Source: Oscillospiraceae bacterium CM
Lineage (GTDB): Bacteria; Bacillota; Clostridia; Oscillospirales; Oscillospiraceae
DNA length: 64,000 nt
Direction: 5' to 3'
Assembly: GCA_022870705.1 (NCBI GenBank)
Contig: CP072107.1
Span: 928,501 to 992,500 of the forward strand
How positions within the stretch are numbered: position 1 is the first letter of the stretch; every line of letters starts with the position of its first letter. The translations under genes and the position numbers were made by a program. The notes beneath the pieces are model-generated. The model was not told the DNA's origin and did no database searches. It saw only the letters and a program-made list of their open reading frames with translations. Positions 1-8,295 of this stretch are shown here, piece after piece.

Positions 1-790
1 ACACATAATATGTCGATATGAGATACAGCGTCGAGCCGACGAGGCGCGACGTCAGCGGGTAGCCGTCCTGCCCGAGCGATTTTTTAAGAGTGGGGTGAGC
101 CTTGTCGGATATGTTGATGAGATAGAGCGTTGATCGCTGCGTGTTGTTTGCCGGCGCGATGTCAGTCGTGACAGCCCCGGCGGCGACTTTCGCATCGGCA
201 CTGCCGGATTCGGCGGCCAAATACGGGATATAACTTGAATAGGAGGTCACGACGGCGGCGGTGTCGCCGGAGACATAGAGCTCTGTTGCCGATTCGGAGG
301 CATAATTGCCGTCCGCTGTCTTGTTGCCGCTGCTGTCACCGCCGATTTTTAAGGCGGACACCTGTTTTGTGGCGGCGCCGTCGGCTTGAAAGATTATGAG
401 TGTATTCTGGCGCAGCACATAAATGAACTGTCCGTCTGTTTTGACGATGTCACCCTCGTCAACACCGTCAACCTGCACATTCGTCGTCGAGTAATCGGCG
501 TCCGTGGGTGTCGGCTCCTTGATTGCCTCCGGCGACGATGAGACCGTTTGCCCATTGTCCTGCGCGGCTGTTCCGGCGGCCGTGTCAGCCGTTTTGTAAG
601 CACCGTTTGGCCCGGCTGCTGCTTTCTGAAGGGCGCTGAAAAGATCGGCGTATGATGAAACTAGGGTAAGCGCTGTCGGGCCGGGGCTTGCGCTCGTTTT
701 GCCGGTGCCGGAATTCTGCGCGCGGCAGCCGGTCATCAGGCTGAGCATCAGTGCCAGCGTGAGAAAAAGCGGGAAAATCGATTTTTTCAT
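1..790 (-). CDS. Secreted beta-propeller lipoprotein, 3' end outside window
   Basis: The frame opens at an ATG on the minus strand at 790 and is still open at base 1, so about 263 N-terminal residues are visible. Residues 1-22 form a lipoprotein signal peptide with lipobox LMTGC (Cys22). A Ser/Thr/Ala-rich linker follows, then around residues 104-119 the motif VQVDGVDEGDIVKTDG, which I recognise as the hallmark of the secreted C-terminal beta-propeller family (COG4880). The family is extracytoplasmic with no established enzymatic role; a lipid-anchored surface protein is the best call. The C-terminal propeller is cut off by the window edge. Confidence 0.8.
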   Translation of the reverse strand, partial: MKKSIFPLFLTLALMLSLMTGCRAQNSGTGKTSASPGPTALTLVSSYADLFSALQKAAAGPNGAYKTADTAAGTAAQDNGQTVSSSPEAIKEPTPTDADYSTTNVQVDGVDEGDIVKTDGQFIYVLRQNTLIIFQADGAATKQVSALKIGGDSSGNKTADGNYASESATELYVSGDTAAVVTSYSSYIPYLAAESGSADAKVAAGAVTTDIAPANNTQRSTLYLINISDKAHPTLKKSLGQDGYPLTSRLVGSTLYLISTYYV

Positions 791-871
791 GGTGAAGACC
801 TCACAGTTCATCAGAATGTCCCGGATGGTCATTAGACGGCAGGTGCCGGAAAAAGTTCCCGCGAGAATTGC

Positions 872-1840
872 TTATTGAAAGCTTTTTTGAAAATATTTTT
901 CCGCGAAATCGACATACGCCAGCTTGAAGGTGCGCCCTTTTAAATTGTTGAGAATCCCGGCATCCGTTTTGAAATCGAAAACAACGCAGTAGGAGCAGAG
1001 GGCTTGCCCCGTCTCCCCGTAGGGGCGGTTGTCTTTTTCGCGCCCATATTTGCCGTCGCCAAGAAGCGGGTGACCGGCGTGGGCCAGCTGCGCCCTGATT
1101 TGATGCGTCCGGCCGGTGACAAGGCGGCATTCCACTAAGGACAGCCCTTTTTGAACGGCCAGTGTCCGATACTCGGTGACGGCTGTTTTTGACCCTTTTT
1201 GATTTTTGTCGCTGATAAAGACCTGATTTTTGACGGCATCCTTGAAAAGCTGGCCCTCCAACCGCCCGGAGGGTGGGCGCAGCGCCCCGTGGACAACGGC
1301 GAGATAAAACTTTTCCACCTCGCGCGCTTTAATTTTTTCATTCATGATACGCAGTGCCTCGGCGTTTTTCGCCGCGATGACGATCCCGGCGGTGTTCCGG
1401 TCAATTCTGTTGCACAGGGCGGGGGCAAATGCGTTTTCATCGCCCGGCCGCCACGCACGTTTGGCATACAGATACGCTTGTATCTGGGCAATCAGCGTGT
1501 TATACGACCACGCGCCGTCGCTGTGGCACAAAACGCCTGCTTTCTTGTTGACGAGCAGGATGTTATCGTCCTCATAAACGATGTCTAAAGCGGGCGCGGT
1601 AATCTTTAAATAGGCGTTTTCCGCCGTCGGTTTTTCAAAGAACTCATCGTTAACGTACATCTGAACGGTATCACCGGCCGCCAGCTTCGTCTCACGCGCC
1701 GCGCCCTTGCCATTGACCTTGATACGCTTGAGGCGAATATACTTTTGGAGGAGAGAAGCAGGCAAAAGCGGCACGGCCTTTGAGACAAATCTGTCCAGCC
1801 GCTGCTGTGCGTCGTTTGGCCGTATTGTAAACTCTTTCAA
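872..1840 (-). CDS. RluA-family 23S rRNA pseudouridine synthase
   Basis: A 322-residue protein with an N-terminal S4 RNA-binding domain (about residues 10-75) and a pseudouridine synthase domain. The catalytic loop reads NRIDRNTAG, matching the family HRLDxxTSG with the catalytic Asp kept and the leading His replaced by Asn. GRTHQIRAQLAHAGHPLLGD near residue 250 is the second conserved family motif. It should isomerise uridine in rRNA in the cytoplasm; RluC/RluD/RluA subtype cannot be assigned by eye. It reads in the same direction as the lipoprotein to its left and away from the DUF177 gene to its right. Confidence 0.9.
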   Translation of the reverse strand: MKEFTIRPNDAQQRLDRFVSKAVPLLPASLLQKYIRLKRIKVNGKGAARETKLAAGDTVQMYVNDEFFEKPTAENAYLKITAPALDIVYEDDNILLVNKKAGVLCHSDGAWSYNTLIAQIQAYLYAKRAWRPGDENAFAPALCNRIDRNTAGIVIAAKNAEALRIMNEKIKAREVEKFYLAVVHGALRPPSGRLEGQLFKDAVKNQVFISDKNQKGSKTAVTEYRTLAVQKGLSLVECRLVTGRTHQIRAQLAHAGHPLLGDGKYGREKDNRPYGETGQALCSYCVVFDFKTDAGILNNLKGRTFKLAYVDFAEKYFQKSFQ

Positions 1841-1934
1841 AACGCTTACCGTCCTTCATCTGTCGTATGTTTGCTGCGCTTGGCGAGGGTGCCGTTGTAA
1901 ACGGCCAGTGACATCATACAATATAAAAAATTGT

Positions 1935-1963
1935 TTGACAACATATGCCCGATGACTTATAAT
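1935..1963 (+). promoter_or_regulatory. Consensus sigma-A promoter for DUF177-rpmF
   Basis: TTGACA at 1935-1940 and TATAAT at 1958-1963 are separated by exactly 17 bases. Both hexamers are perfect consensus. It lies 27 bases before the DUF177 start, as expected for a strongly expressed ribosome-associated operon. Confidence 0.9.
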
Positions 1964-1989
1964 GTCAAAGCGACTATGGAAGGTGCGGT

Positions 1990-2490
1990 ATGCGGCTTAA
2001 TCTTCGTGAAATTATCAATATTCCCGGTGCATCCGTCACGTTTGACTATGCGCCTGATCTGTCGGACACGGCGTTCGGCTCCGTCAGAGGTGTCAAAGCG
2101 CCGGTACGCGCCGTCGGGTTTATTAAAAATAATGCCGGGGTACTCGATTTTACCGCCGAGGTTGATGCCGTTTTGGCATGCGCCTGTGCCAGATGTCTGA
2201 AGGAATTTGACAAATCCGTCCACCTCCGCTGTCAGGCCACCCTGACGGAACAGGAGCACGACAAGGACGAAGCGGATAAATATGTTCTCGACGGAGATTA
2301 TGCCGACGTGGATGAAATTATCCTGACGGACTTCGTTTTGAACATGGATCAGAGGATTTTGTGCAGAGAAGACTGCCAAGGCCTCTGCAGCACCTGCGGG
2401 GCCGATTTAAACAATGGGCCGTGCACGTGCGGAGCTCAGATTGATCCCAGGCTCGCTGTCCTTGGGCAGCTCCTGGAAAATGAAACATAA
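1990..2490 (+). CDS. DUF177 (YceD-like) rRNA-accumulation protein
   Basis: A 166-residue protein directly upstream of rpmF, the arrangement typical of DUF177/YceD. Cysteines cluster at residues 64-69 (CACARC) and again in the C-terminal third ([18 protein letters not shown]), suggesting metal binding. YceD-family proteins are needed for normal 23S rRNA accumulation in E. coli and plants; the same role here is inferred. The start at 1990 follows GGAAGGTGCGGT and the consensus promoter at 1935-1963. It is 14 bases from rpmF and surely co-transcribed. Confidence 0.9.
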   Translation: MRLNLREIINIPGASVTFDYAPDLSDTAFGSVRGVKAPVRAVGFIKNNAGVLDFTAEVDAVLACACARCLKEFDKSVHLRCQATLTEQEHDKDEADKYVLDGDYADVDEIILTDFVLNMDQRILCREDCQGLCSTCGADLNNGPCTCGAQIDPRLAVLGQLLENET

Positions 2491-2504
2491 CAGGAGGTGT
2501 CACC

Positions 2505-2690
2505 ATGGCGGTTCCAAAGAGAAAAACATCGAGCGCGAGAAGAGACAAGAGGCGTTCCTCCCACTGGAAGCTGGATGTTCCCGGTCTTGTCAAGTGTTCC
2601 AAATGCGGCGAGCTTCGTCTGATGCATCGGGTCTGCAAGGCCTGCGGCACATACAACGGTCGTGAAGTGATCAAAGTCAGCGCTGAATAA
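2505..2690 (+). CDS. rpmF: 50S ribosomal protein L32
   Basis: A 61-residue L32 starting [18 protein letters not shown], the canonical N-terminus. Four cysteines (C31, C34, C44, C47) form the zinc ribbon of the C+ form of L32; no zinc-free paralogue is in the window. A strong CAGGAGGTG site precedes the ATG. An intrinsic terminator follows immediately. Confidence 0.98.
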   Translation: MAVPKRKTSSARRDKRRSSHWKLDVPGLVKCSKCGELRLMHRVCKACGTYNGREVIKVSAE

Positions 2691-2698
2691 AAAGTGTC

Positions 2699-2726
2699 CG
2701 GCGGGGGAAAACCCCGCCGCATTTTT
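2699..2726 (+). terminator. Intrinsic terminator after rpmF
   Basis: An 8-bp stem (2699-2706 with 2712-2719, core GGCGGGG/CCCCGCC), loop GAAAA, followed by a T-run at 2722-2726. It closes the DUF177-rpmF operon. Confidence 0.85.
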
Positions 2727-2828
2727 CGTCACCGGCCAATTTTGACGCAGTATTTTTTTGTACTTAATCACGGCGGGCCGCCAGCCGAAAGCGGCGGCGC
2801 ACCGTTTTGGCGGTGTTATGGAGCGTTC

Positions 2829-4130
2829 ATGGGTTCCGTTATTACAGGCATGACGGATAATAGCCCCTTGGCAGGGAGACGCCTAACGGTGGGCGATACG
2901 CTCGTGCGCCTCAATGGGCACAAAATCCGTGATGTGCTCGATTATCAGTATTATTCTTATGATGCGCGCCTTCTGCTGGAGGCGCGCGGCCGGGACGGCG
3001 CGATAAAGCTCATCCGCGTGCATAAAGCGCCGGGGGAGCCGCTCGGGCTCTTGTTTGACGATTTTTTAATGGACACGGCGCGCGCCTGCGTCAACCGGTG
3101 CGTCTTCTGCTTTGTCGACCAGCTTCCCAAGGGGCTGCGGGATTCCCTGTATTTTAAAGACGACGATATTCGCCTGTCTTTTTTGATGGGCAATTATGTG
3201 ACGCTATCAAACCTCACGCAGGCAGATGTCGATCGGTTTATCGCCATGCGCCTGTCCCCGCTCAATATTTCCGTCCACGCGACGGACCCGGCATGCCGCA
3301 GTCTCCTGCTTGGCGTGAAAAATGCCGGGCGCGGCCTTGAGACGATGCGCGCGTTTGCCGCAAGCGGGATCACGATGAACTGCCAGATTGTCGTTTGCCC
3401 CGGCTTGAATGATGGCACGCACCTAGAGCGCACGATGGCGGATCTCGCCGCGCTGTATCCGCATGTTGCAAGCGTTTCTGTCGTCCCGGTCGGGCTGACG
3501 AAATTTCGAGACGGGCTGTACCCGCTGCGCCCGTTTGACCGGCAGAGCGCCGGAGAGACGCTTGCTCAGGTCGAAAAATATGCCAATCGCTGCCGCCACA
3601 AGCTTGGCACGCGTCTTTTTTACCCGGCCGATGAACTTTATTTAAAGGCCGACTGCGCCATACCGCCGGAGTCGTTTTATGAAGGCTATCCGCAGCTTGA
3701 AAATGGCGTTGGGATGCTCCGGCTATTCCAAACACAGGCGCAATCAGCCCTGAAAAATGCGTCAAATCCGTCAGGGGAGGCATTTACAATTGCCACAGGG
3801 CACGCGGCTTTTTCTTATTTAGAAAAAATTTTAAACACAGCACGTGAAAAATATGCTAAGATAAAAGGCAAAATAATACCTGTCGATAACGACTTCTTCG
3901 GGCCGTCCATCGACGTTGCGGGGCTTATTACGGGCGGTGACTTGATTCGTCAGTTGCGCGGGCAGGACCTTGGCAAGAGGCTTCTTCTGTCGCAAAGCAT
4001 GCTCCGGCACGGCGAGGCCGTCTTTCTGGACGACGTGACGGTGGAAGACGTTTCAAAAGTTCTTGGTGTATCCGTCCGATTTGTTGCGCAGGATGGCGCG
4101 GATTTTATCCGGGCAATCTGCGGGGAATGA
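2829..4130 (+). CDS. DUF512 protein with radical-SAM-type cysteine motif
   Basis: A 433-residue protein. The frame is open further upstream, but ATG 2829 has GGAG five bases before it and the upstream part contains the rpmF terminator. An N-terminal PDZ-like segment (about 1-60) is followed by CVNRCVFC at residues 87-94, a CxxxCxxC motif as in radical SAM enzymes, in the context FVDQLPKGLR, and by a C-terminal DUF512 domain. The family is widespread in Firmicutes next to der, and in cyanobacteria as a putative FeS oxidoreductase; no reaction is established to my knowledge. It lies 39 bases upstream of der and probably shares its transcript. Confidence 0.85.
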   Translation: MGSVITGMTDNSPLAGRRLTVGDTLVRLNGHKIRDVLDYQYYSYDARLLLEARGRDGAIKLIRVHKAPGEPLGLLFDDFLMDTARACVNRCVFCFVDQLPKGLRDSLYFKDDDIRLSFLMGNYVTLSNLTQADVDRFIAMRLSPLNISVHATDPACRSLLLGVKNAGRGLETMRAFAASGITMNCQIVVCPGLNDGTHLERTMADLAALYPHVASVSVVPVGLTKFRDGLYPLRPFDRQSAGETLAQVEKYANRCRHKLGTRLFYPADELYLKADCAIPPESFYEGYPQLENGVGMLRLFQTQAQSALKNASNPSGEAFTIATGHAAFSYLEKILNTAREKYAKIKGKIIPVDNDFFGPSIDVAGLITGGDLIRQLRGQDLGKRLLLSQSMLRHGEAVFLDDVTVEDVSKVLGVSVRFVAQDGADFIRAICGE

Positions 4131-4169
4131 TCCGGTGCGCCGGTAAAAAGTGAAAGAGGTGTCAACACC

Positions 4170-5498
4170 GTGGCGAAACCGCTGATTGCCATCGTGGGTC
4201 GGCCGAATGTCGGCAAGTCCATGCTTTTTAACAGAATAGCGGGCAGACGGTTGTCAATCGTGGAAGACACGCCCGGCGTCACGCGTGACAGGCTGTACGC
4301 CACGTCCGACTGGAGCGGCCACGCTTTTTCCATCGTTGATACGGGCGGTATCGAACCGACGGCCGATTCCGAAATTTTGCTTTTCATGCGCGAACAGGCG
4401 CTGTTAGCCATCGACATGGCCGACGTTATTTTATTTGTGACAGATATCACGACGGGTGTCACAGCCGCCGACGAGGAGATCGCCGCGCTGCTGCTCCGCT
4501 CACATAAGCCGGTCGTTCTGGCGGTCAACAAAATGGATTCTATCGGGCCGTCAGACCCCGCTATTTATGAATTTTACGCGCTCGGCCTTGGCGACCCGAT
4601 CGCCCTGTCGGCCACACACGGCCACGGCACGGGAGACGTGCTCGACGCTTGTGTCCGCCATTTTCCAACGCCATCCGGCTCGGAGGAAGAGGACGACGTG
4701 ATCAAGGTTGCCGTCATCGGCAAGCCGAACGTCGGCAAGTCGTCTCTCATCAACCACATTCTCGGTGAAAACAGAGTCATCGTCAGTGATATCGCCGGGA
4801 CAACGCGCGACGCTGTTGACACGCCGTTTGAAAACGCCGACGGCCGCTATGTTTTCATTGACACGGCAGGTATCCGCCGCCGCTCAAAGATTAACGACAG
4901 TATTGAGAAATACAGTGTGCTCCGATCAGAAATGGCCGTCGAACGCGCCGATGTTTGCCTCATTATGATCGATGCCCGCGAAGGCGTCACCGATCAGGAC
5001 ACGAAGGTGGCGGGGCTTGCCCACGAGGCCGGGAAAGCGAGCATCATCCTTGTTAACAAATGGGACCTCGTCGAAAAAGAAACGAATACCATGGATCGGA
5101 TGCGCCAGGAGGTTATGCGCGACCTCGGCTTTATGACGTATGCGCCCATCCTTTTCATCTCGGCTAAAAGCGGCCGCCGCGTCGAGCGGCTTTTTGAGCT
5201 TATCAATTTCGTCAACGATCAGGCGTCAATGCGCATCACAACGGGGATGCTCAATAACGTCTTAGCGGACGCCACTGCCCGCGTCCAGCCGCCGACCGAT
5301 AAGGGTAAGCGCCTGAAAATCTATTACATGACGCAGACGGGCGTCCGACCGCCGACCTTTGTCTGCTTCTGTAACGACGCGGCGCTCTTTCACTTCTCCT
5401 ATCAGCGCTATCTGGAAAACCAAATCCGGGGCGTCTTTGGGCTGGAGGGAACGCCCATCCGCCTGTTTATTCGTCAAAAGGGCGACGACGAGAAGTGA
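4170..5498 (+). CDS. der: Ribosome biogenesis GTPase Der (EngA)
   Basis: A 442-residue tandem GTPase with a GTG start nine bases after AGAGGT. The first G domain has GRPNVGKS at residues 10-17 and DTGG; the second has GKPNVGKS near 183-190 and DTAG. NKMD and NKWD are the two base-recognition motifs. A KH-like domain closes the protein. Der is essential for 50S subunit assembly. It is followed by plsY and gpsA, a gene order common in Clostridia. Confidence 0.97.
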   Translation: MAKPLIAIVGRPNVGKSMLFNRIAGRRLSIVEDTPGVTRDRLYATSDWSGHAFSIVDTGGIEPTADSEILLFMREQALLAIDMADVILFVTDITTGVTAADEEIAALLLRSHKPVVLAVNKMDSIGPSDPAIYEFYALGLGDPIALSATHGHGTGDVLDACVRHFPTPSGSEEEDDVIKVAVIGKPNVGKSSLINHILGENRVIVSDIAGTTRDAVDTPFENADGRYVFIDTAGIRRRSKINDSIEKYSVLRSEMAVERADVCLIMIDAREGVTDQDTKVAGLAHEAGKASIILVNKWDLVEKETNTMDRMRQEVMRDLGFMTYAPILFISAKSGRRVERLFELINFVNDQASMRITTGMLNNVLADATARVQPPTDKGKRLKIYYMTQTGVRPPTFVCFCNDAALFHFSYQRYLENQIRGVFGLEGTPIRLFIRQKGDDEK

Positions 5499-5544
5499 CG
5501 AATTATGCCTATCGCCAGACACGCATCATCGGAGGATTACGAAC

Positions 5545-6213
5545 GTGCTTATTTTATTATTATTAATAACGGCCGCGCAGGCATACGTTATCGGCGGCGT
5601 CAACGGCGCCATTATCACATCAAAATATTTCTACCGCAAAGACATCCGCAAATTCGGCAGCGGCAACCCCGGCCTGACGAATTTTTTCCGCGTCTTCGGC
5701 AAGGGCGGTGCCGCGCTTGTTGTTTTGATTGACGTGCTGAAAACGGTTGGCCCTGTGATTATCGGCGGTATTCTGTTTGGTCTTTTTGTCGATCCGTCAG
5801 TTTTTCCCAGTGGCAACGGCGCCGCCTTCGGGCTGAATTTCTTCGGCAGTGCTTGGGCCGGATTCTTTGTCATTCTCGGCCACTGCTTTCCGCTCTTCTA
5901 CGGGTTTCGGGGCGGAAAGGGCGTTATGGCAGTAGGCACTGTTGTTTTCTTTATCGATTGGCGCATCGCGCTCATTTGCTGGGGTGTGTTTATACTTCTC
6001 ACACTCGTCACGCGGTATGTTTCACTGGGCTCTATTATTGGTGTCCTGTCATATCCTGTCATGGTCGGCGTGCTCGGGGACGGCGGCTTCTGGGAGATCG
6101 TCGTAGCCTCGCTGAGCGCGGGCCTTCTGATTTATCGGCATCGGGAAAATATCAAGCGGCTTTTCAAGGGCACGGAATCGAAATTCAGTTTCCATAGAAA
6201 AAAAGAGGCTTAG
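5545..6213 (+). CDS. plsY: Glycerol-3-phosphate acyltransferase PlsY
   Basis: A 222-residue multi-pass membrane protein. The GTG at 5545 is nine bases after GGAGG (5531-5535). Conserved PlsY loops are visible: GSGNPGLTNFFR near the N-terminus and GHCFPLFYGFRGGKGV in the middle. PlsY transfers the acyl group from acyl-phosphate to glycerol-3-phosphate, the first committed step of phospholipid synthesis. The neighbouring gpsA makes the glycerol-3-phosphate substrate. Confidence 0.95.
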   Translation: MLILLLLITAAQAYVIGGVNGAIITSKYFYRKDIRKFGSGNPGLTNFFRVFGKGGAALVVLIDVLKTVGPVIIGGILFGLFVDPSVFPSGNGAAFGLNFFGSAWAGFFVILGHCFPLFYGFRGGKGVMAVGTVVFFIDWRIALICWGVFILLTLVTRYVSLGSIIGVLSYPVMVGVLGDGGFWEIVVASLSAGLLIYRHRENIKRLFKGTESKFSFHRKKEA

Positions 6214-6224
6214 AGGAATCGAAT

Positions 6225-7241
6225 ATGAAAATTTCTGTATTCGGCAGCGGCGGATGGGGAACGGCCATCGCAAAAGTGCTGCATGAAAACGGCCATGCCG
6301 TCACGCTATGGTCCAAATTTGAAAAGGAAGTCGAAACGCTGACCAAAACGCGTGAAAACCCGCTTTTGCGCGGCGTTAAAATTCCGGAAGGCATTGCCAT
6401 CACAACGTCGCTTGACGACGCGGCCGACGGGTTGGACGTTGCTGTTATGGCAACGCCGTCGTTTGCCGTGGCGGAAACGGCGCTGCTGCTGAAAGACCGG
6501 CTCAAGCCGGATTGCATCGTTGTGTGTGTCTCAAAGGGCATTGAAAAGGATACGACGCGCCTGTTTTCAACAATCCTGCGTGAGGCGCTCGGCGACGGCG
6601 CACGCCTTGTGTCCCTGTCCGGCCCGACGCACGCTGAAGAGGTCGGCCGCCAGATTCCGACGGCCTGTGTCGCCGCGTCCGAGGATATCGCGACAGCCGA
6701 GGCGGTGCAGGATATTTTCATGAACGACTACTTCCGCGTTTATACATCGACAGACGTTATCGGCGTTGAGCTCGGCGCGGCACTTAAAAATGTCATCGCG
6801 CTCGGTGCAGGCATCAGTGACGGGCTCGGCTTCGGCGACAATACGATTGCCATGCTGATGACGCGCGGCTTGGCTGAAATGGCGGAGCTCTGTGTTGCCC
6901 TTGGCGGCCGGAAATCAACGCTGGCTGGTCTTGCCGGCCTTGGTGACCTGATCGTTACATGCACCTCCAAGCACTCGCGCAACAGGCGCGCGGGCGTCTT
7001 GATCGGCAAAGGGATGGATATTCAGGAGGCCATGCAGGAAGTCGGGGCCGTTGTAGAGGGTTATTATGCCGCGAAGGCCGCCTATGAGCTGTCCCAAAAA
7101 ACAGGCATCGACATGCCGATTTCGACGGAGGCTTATCGCGTGTTGTACGAAGGAAAATCGGCGATGACGGCGATGAAGGATCTCATGAGCCGCTCGAAAC
7201 GGCGCGAATGGGAGTCCGCCGAGGAAACATGGGTTGTCTGA
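6225..7241 (+). CDS. gpsA: NAD(P)-dependent glycerol-3-phosphate dehydrogenase
   Basis: A 338-residue enzyme with the nucleotide-binding loop GSGGWGTA at residues 7-14, the family motif SGPTHAEEV, and KNVIALGAGISDGLGFGDNT containing the conserved catalytic Lys. It reduces dihydroxyacetone phosphate to sn-glycerol-3-phosphate, feeding PlsY encoded 11 bases upstream. GAGGAATCGAAT precedes the ATG. Confidence 0.97.
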   Translation: MKISVFGSGGWGTAIAKVLHENGHAVTLWSKFEKEVETLTKTRENPLLRGVKIPEGIAITTSLDDAADGLDVAVMATPSFAVAETALLLKDRLKPDCIVVCVSKGIEKDTTRLFSTILREALGDGARLVSLSGPTHAEEVGRQIPTACVAASEDIATAEAVQDIFMNDYFRVYTSTDVIGVELGAALKNVIALGAGISDGLGFGDNTIAMLMTRGLAEMAELCVALGGRKSTLAGLAGLGDLIVTCTSKHSRNRRAGVLIGKGMDIQEAMQEVGAVVEGYYAAKAAYELSQKTGIDMPISTEAYRVLYEGKSAMTAMKDLMSRSKRREWESAEETWVV

Positions 7242-7269
7242 CGCCTGACCAAGTTCATATGCATTGTTT

Positions 7270-7310
7270 CACCTCTGCGGGCTAATACTGTCGCAGAGGT
7301 GATTATTTTT
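7270..7310 (+). promoter_or_regulatory. Hairpin between gpsA and tepA covering the tepA ribosome binding site
   Basis: A perfect 10-bp inverted repeat, CACCTCTGCG (7270-7279) and CGCAGAGGTG (7292-7301), with a 12-base loop. It is followed by ATTATTTTT, so it resembles an intrinsic terminator for the plsY-gpsA transcript. The right arm contains AGAGGTG, the only plausible Shine-Dalgarno for tepA, whose TTG start is the end of the T-run. Either tepA is made by read-through, or the hairpin is a translational control element. Confidence 0.6.
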
Positions 7311-8052
7311 GGAAGAGACAAATAAGGACACCCATGATGAAAGTAAGCGTGAGGAAGCGCAGATCATCGGTGAATACCAGCGCGCGCAGATCAATGATAT
7401 GGGCTCTACGACAACGCGGACCAACAAGGGCGTCATCCACTGCCTGACAATCGTGGGGCAGATTGAAGGCCACCAGATTCTCCCGCAGGATACGAAAACA
7501 ACAAAGTATGAACACGTCATGCCGCAGCTGGCGGCCATTGAGGAGTCGGAGGAGATAGAAGGCCTTCTGATTTTGCTCAACACCGTCGGCGGTGATATTG
7601 AGGCGGGGCTCGGCATCGCCGAGCTGATAGCCAGCATGAAAAAGCCGACTGTTTCACTTGTCCTTGGCGGCGGCCATTCGATCGGCGTTCCGCTGGCTGT
7701 CGCGGCCAAGCGCTCTATTATTGCCCCGTCAGCCGCGATGACGATTCATCCCGTCCGCCTGACGGGCGTTGTCATCGGCGTACCGCAGACGTATAATTAC
7801 TTCGGCAAAATTCAAGAGCGCATCGTCCAGTTTGTAACGACGAATTCCGGCATTAAGCGTGAGCGGTTTATTGATATGATGCTCAAAACGGGCGAGCTTG
7901 CTGCCGACGTCGGAACGGTCATTTACGGTGAGGAGGCCGTTCAGAGCGGCCTGATTGACCAGCTCGGCGGCCTGTCGGACGCGCTCAGCTGGCTCCACAC
8001 GCAAATTGCCGCGGAGAAAAAGGAAAAGGACGGCGCAAGTGGCTTGGGCTAA
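7309..8052 (+). CDS. tepA: ClpP-class serine protease, TepA type
   Basis: A 247-residue ClpP-fold protein starting at TTG 7309. The catalytic triad is visible as Ser124 (GGHSIG), His147 (TIHP) and Asp200 (AADVGT). Sequence context matches the translocation-enhancing protein TepA of spore-forming Firmicutes, a cytoplasmic signal-peptide/protein-translocation-associated protease. The N-terminal 30 residues are charged and probably flexible. The start codon and ribosome binding site lie in the hairpin at 7270-7310. Confidence 0.9.
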   Translation: MEETNKDTHDESKREEAQIIGEYQRAQINDMGSTTTRTNKGVIHCLTIVGQIEGHQILPQDTKTTKYEHVMPQLAAIEESEEIEGLLILLNTVGGDIEAGLGIAELIASMKKPTVSLVLGGGHSIGVPLAVAAKRSIIAPSAAMTIHPVRLTGVVIGVPQTYNYFGKIQERIVQFVTTNSGIKRERFIDMMLKTGELAADVGTVIYGEEAVQSGLIDQLGGLSDALSWLHTQIAAEKKEKDGASGLG

Positions 8053-8170
8053 AGGCGCAGCAGATTGCCCCGTGATGCGGTGAAAATGCCGTAAAATGGC
8101 GCAATCAGAAGGCTTTTCGTATAAAAATACTGGCAATTATCCGTCCATTATGATAAGATGTGATATAAAA

Positions 8171-8279
8171 CTGATGATTGGCAAGGTGTCTGCGGATGTT
8201 TTGCGCATCAGTCGGTACGGCGGGCAAGAGGGGAAGACTGTGTAGAGAGGCCCTGCCGTATAGGGGCGCTCGGTGCCCC
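8171..8279 (+). promoter_or_regulatory. Structured leader upstream of the UppP-like gene
   Basis: The 243-base gap after tepA ends in three successive hairpins. Stem 1 is closed by CTGATG (8171-8176) and CATCAG (8206-8211), with an inner GCAA/TTGC. Stem 2 pairs TACGGCGGG (8216-8224) with CCCTGCCGTA (8251-8260, one bulged T). Stem 3 is GGGGC (8263-8267) with GCCCC (8275-8279). The ribosome binding site TTGGAGGG follows within four bases. I do not recognise a known riboswitch class, and no convincing promoter is visible. Confidence 0.4.
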
Positions 8280-8295
8280 GGTTGGAGGGATAAGC

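Noticed and set aside
1199-1588. Open frame antisense to the pseudouridine synthase.
   Set aside because: It is the complement of a clearly conserved gene and has no ribosome binding site; the same holds for the many other long antisense frames produced by the high GC content.
4134-4148. GGTGCGCCGGTAAAA occurs here before der and again at 60296-60310 after rsgA.
   Set aside because: A 15-base match of low-complexity GC hairpin sequence in two intergenic spots can be chance; no third copy and no palindromic frame shared with the REPs.
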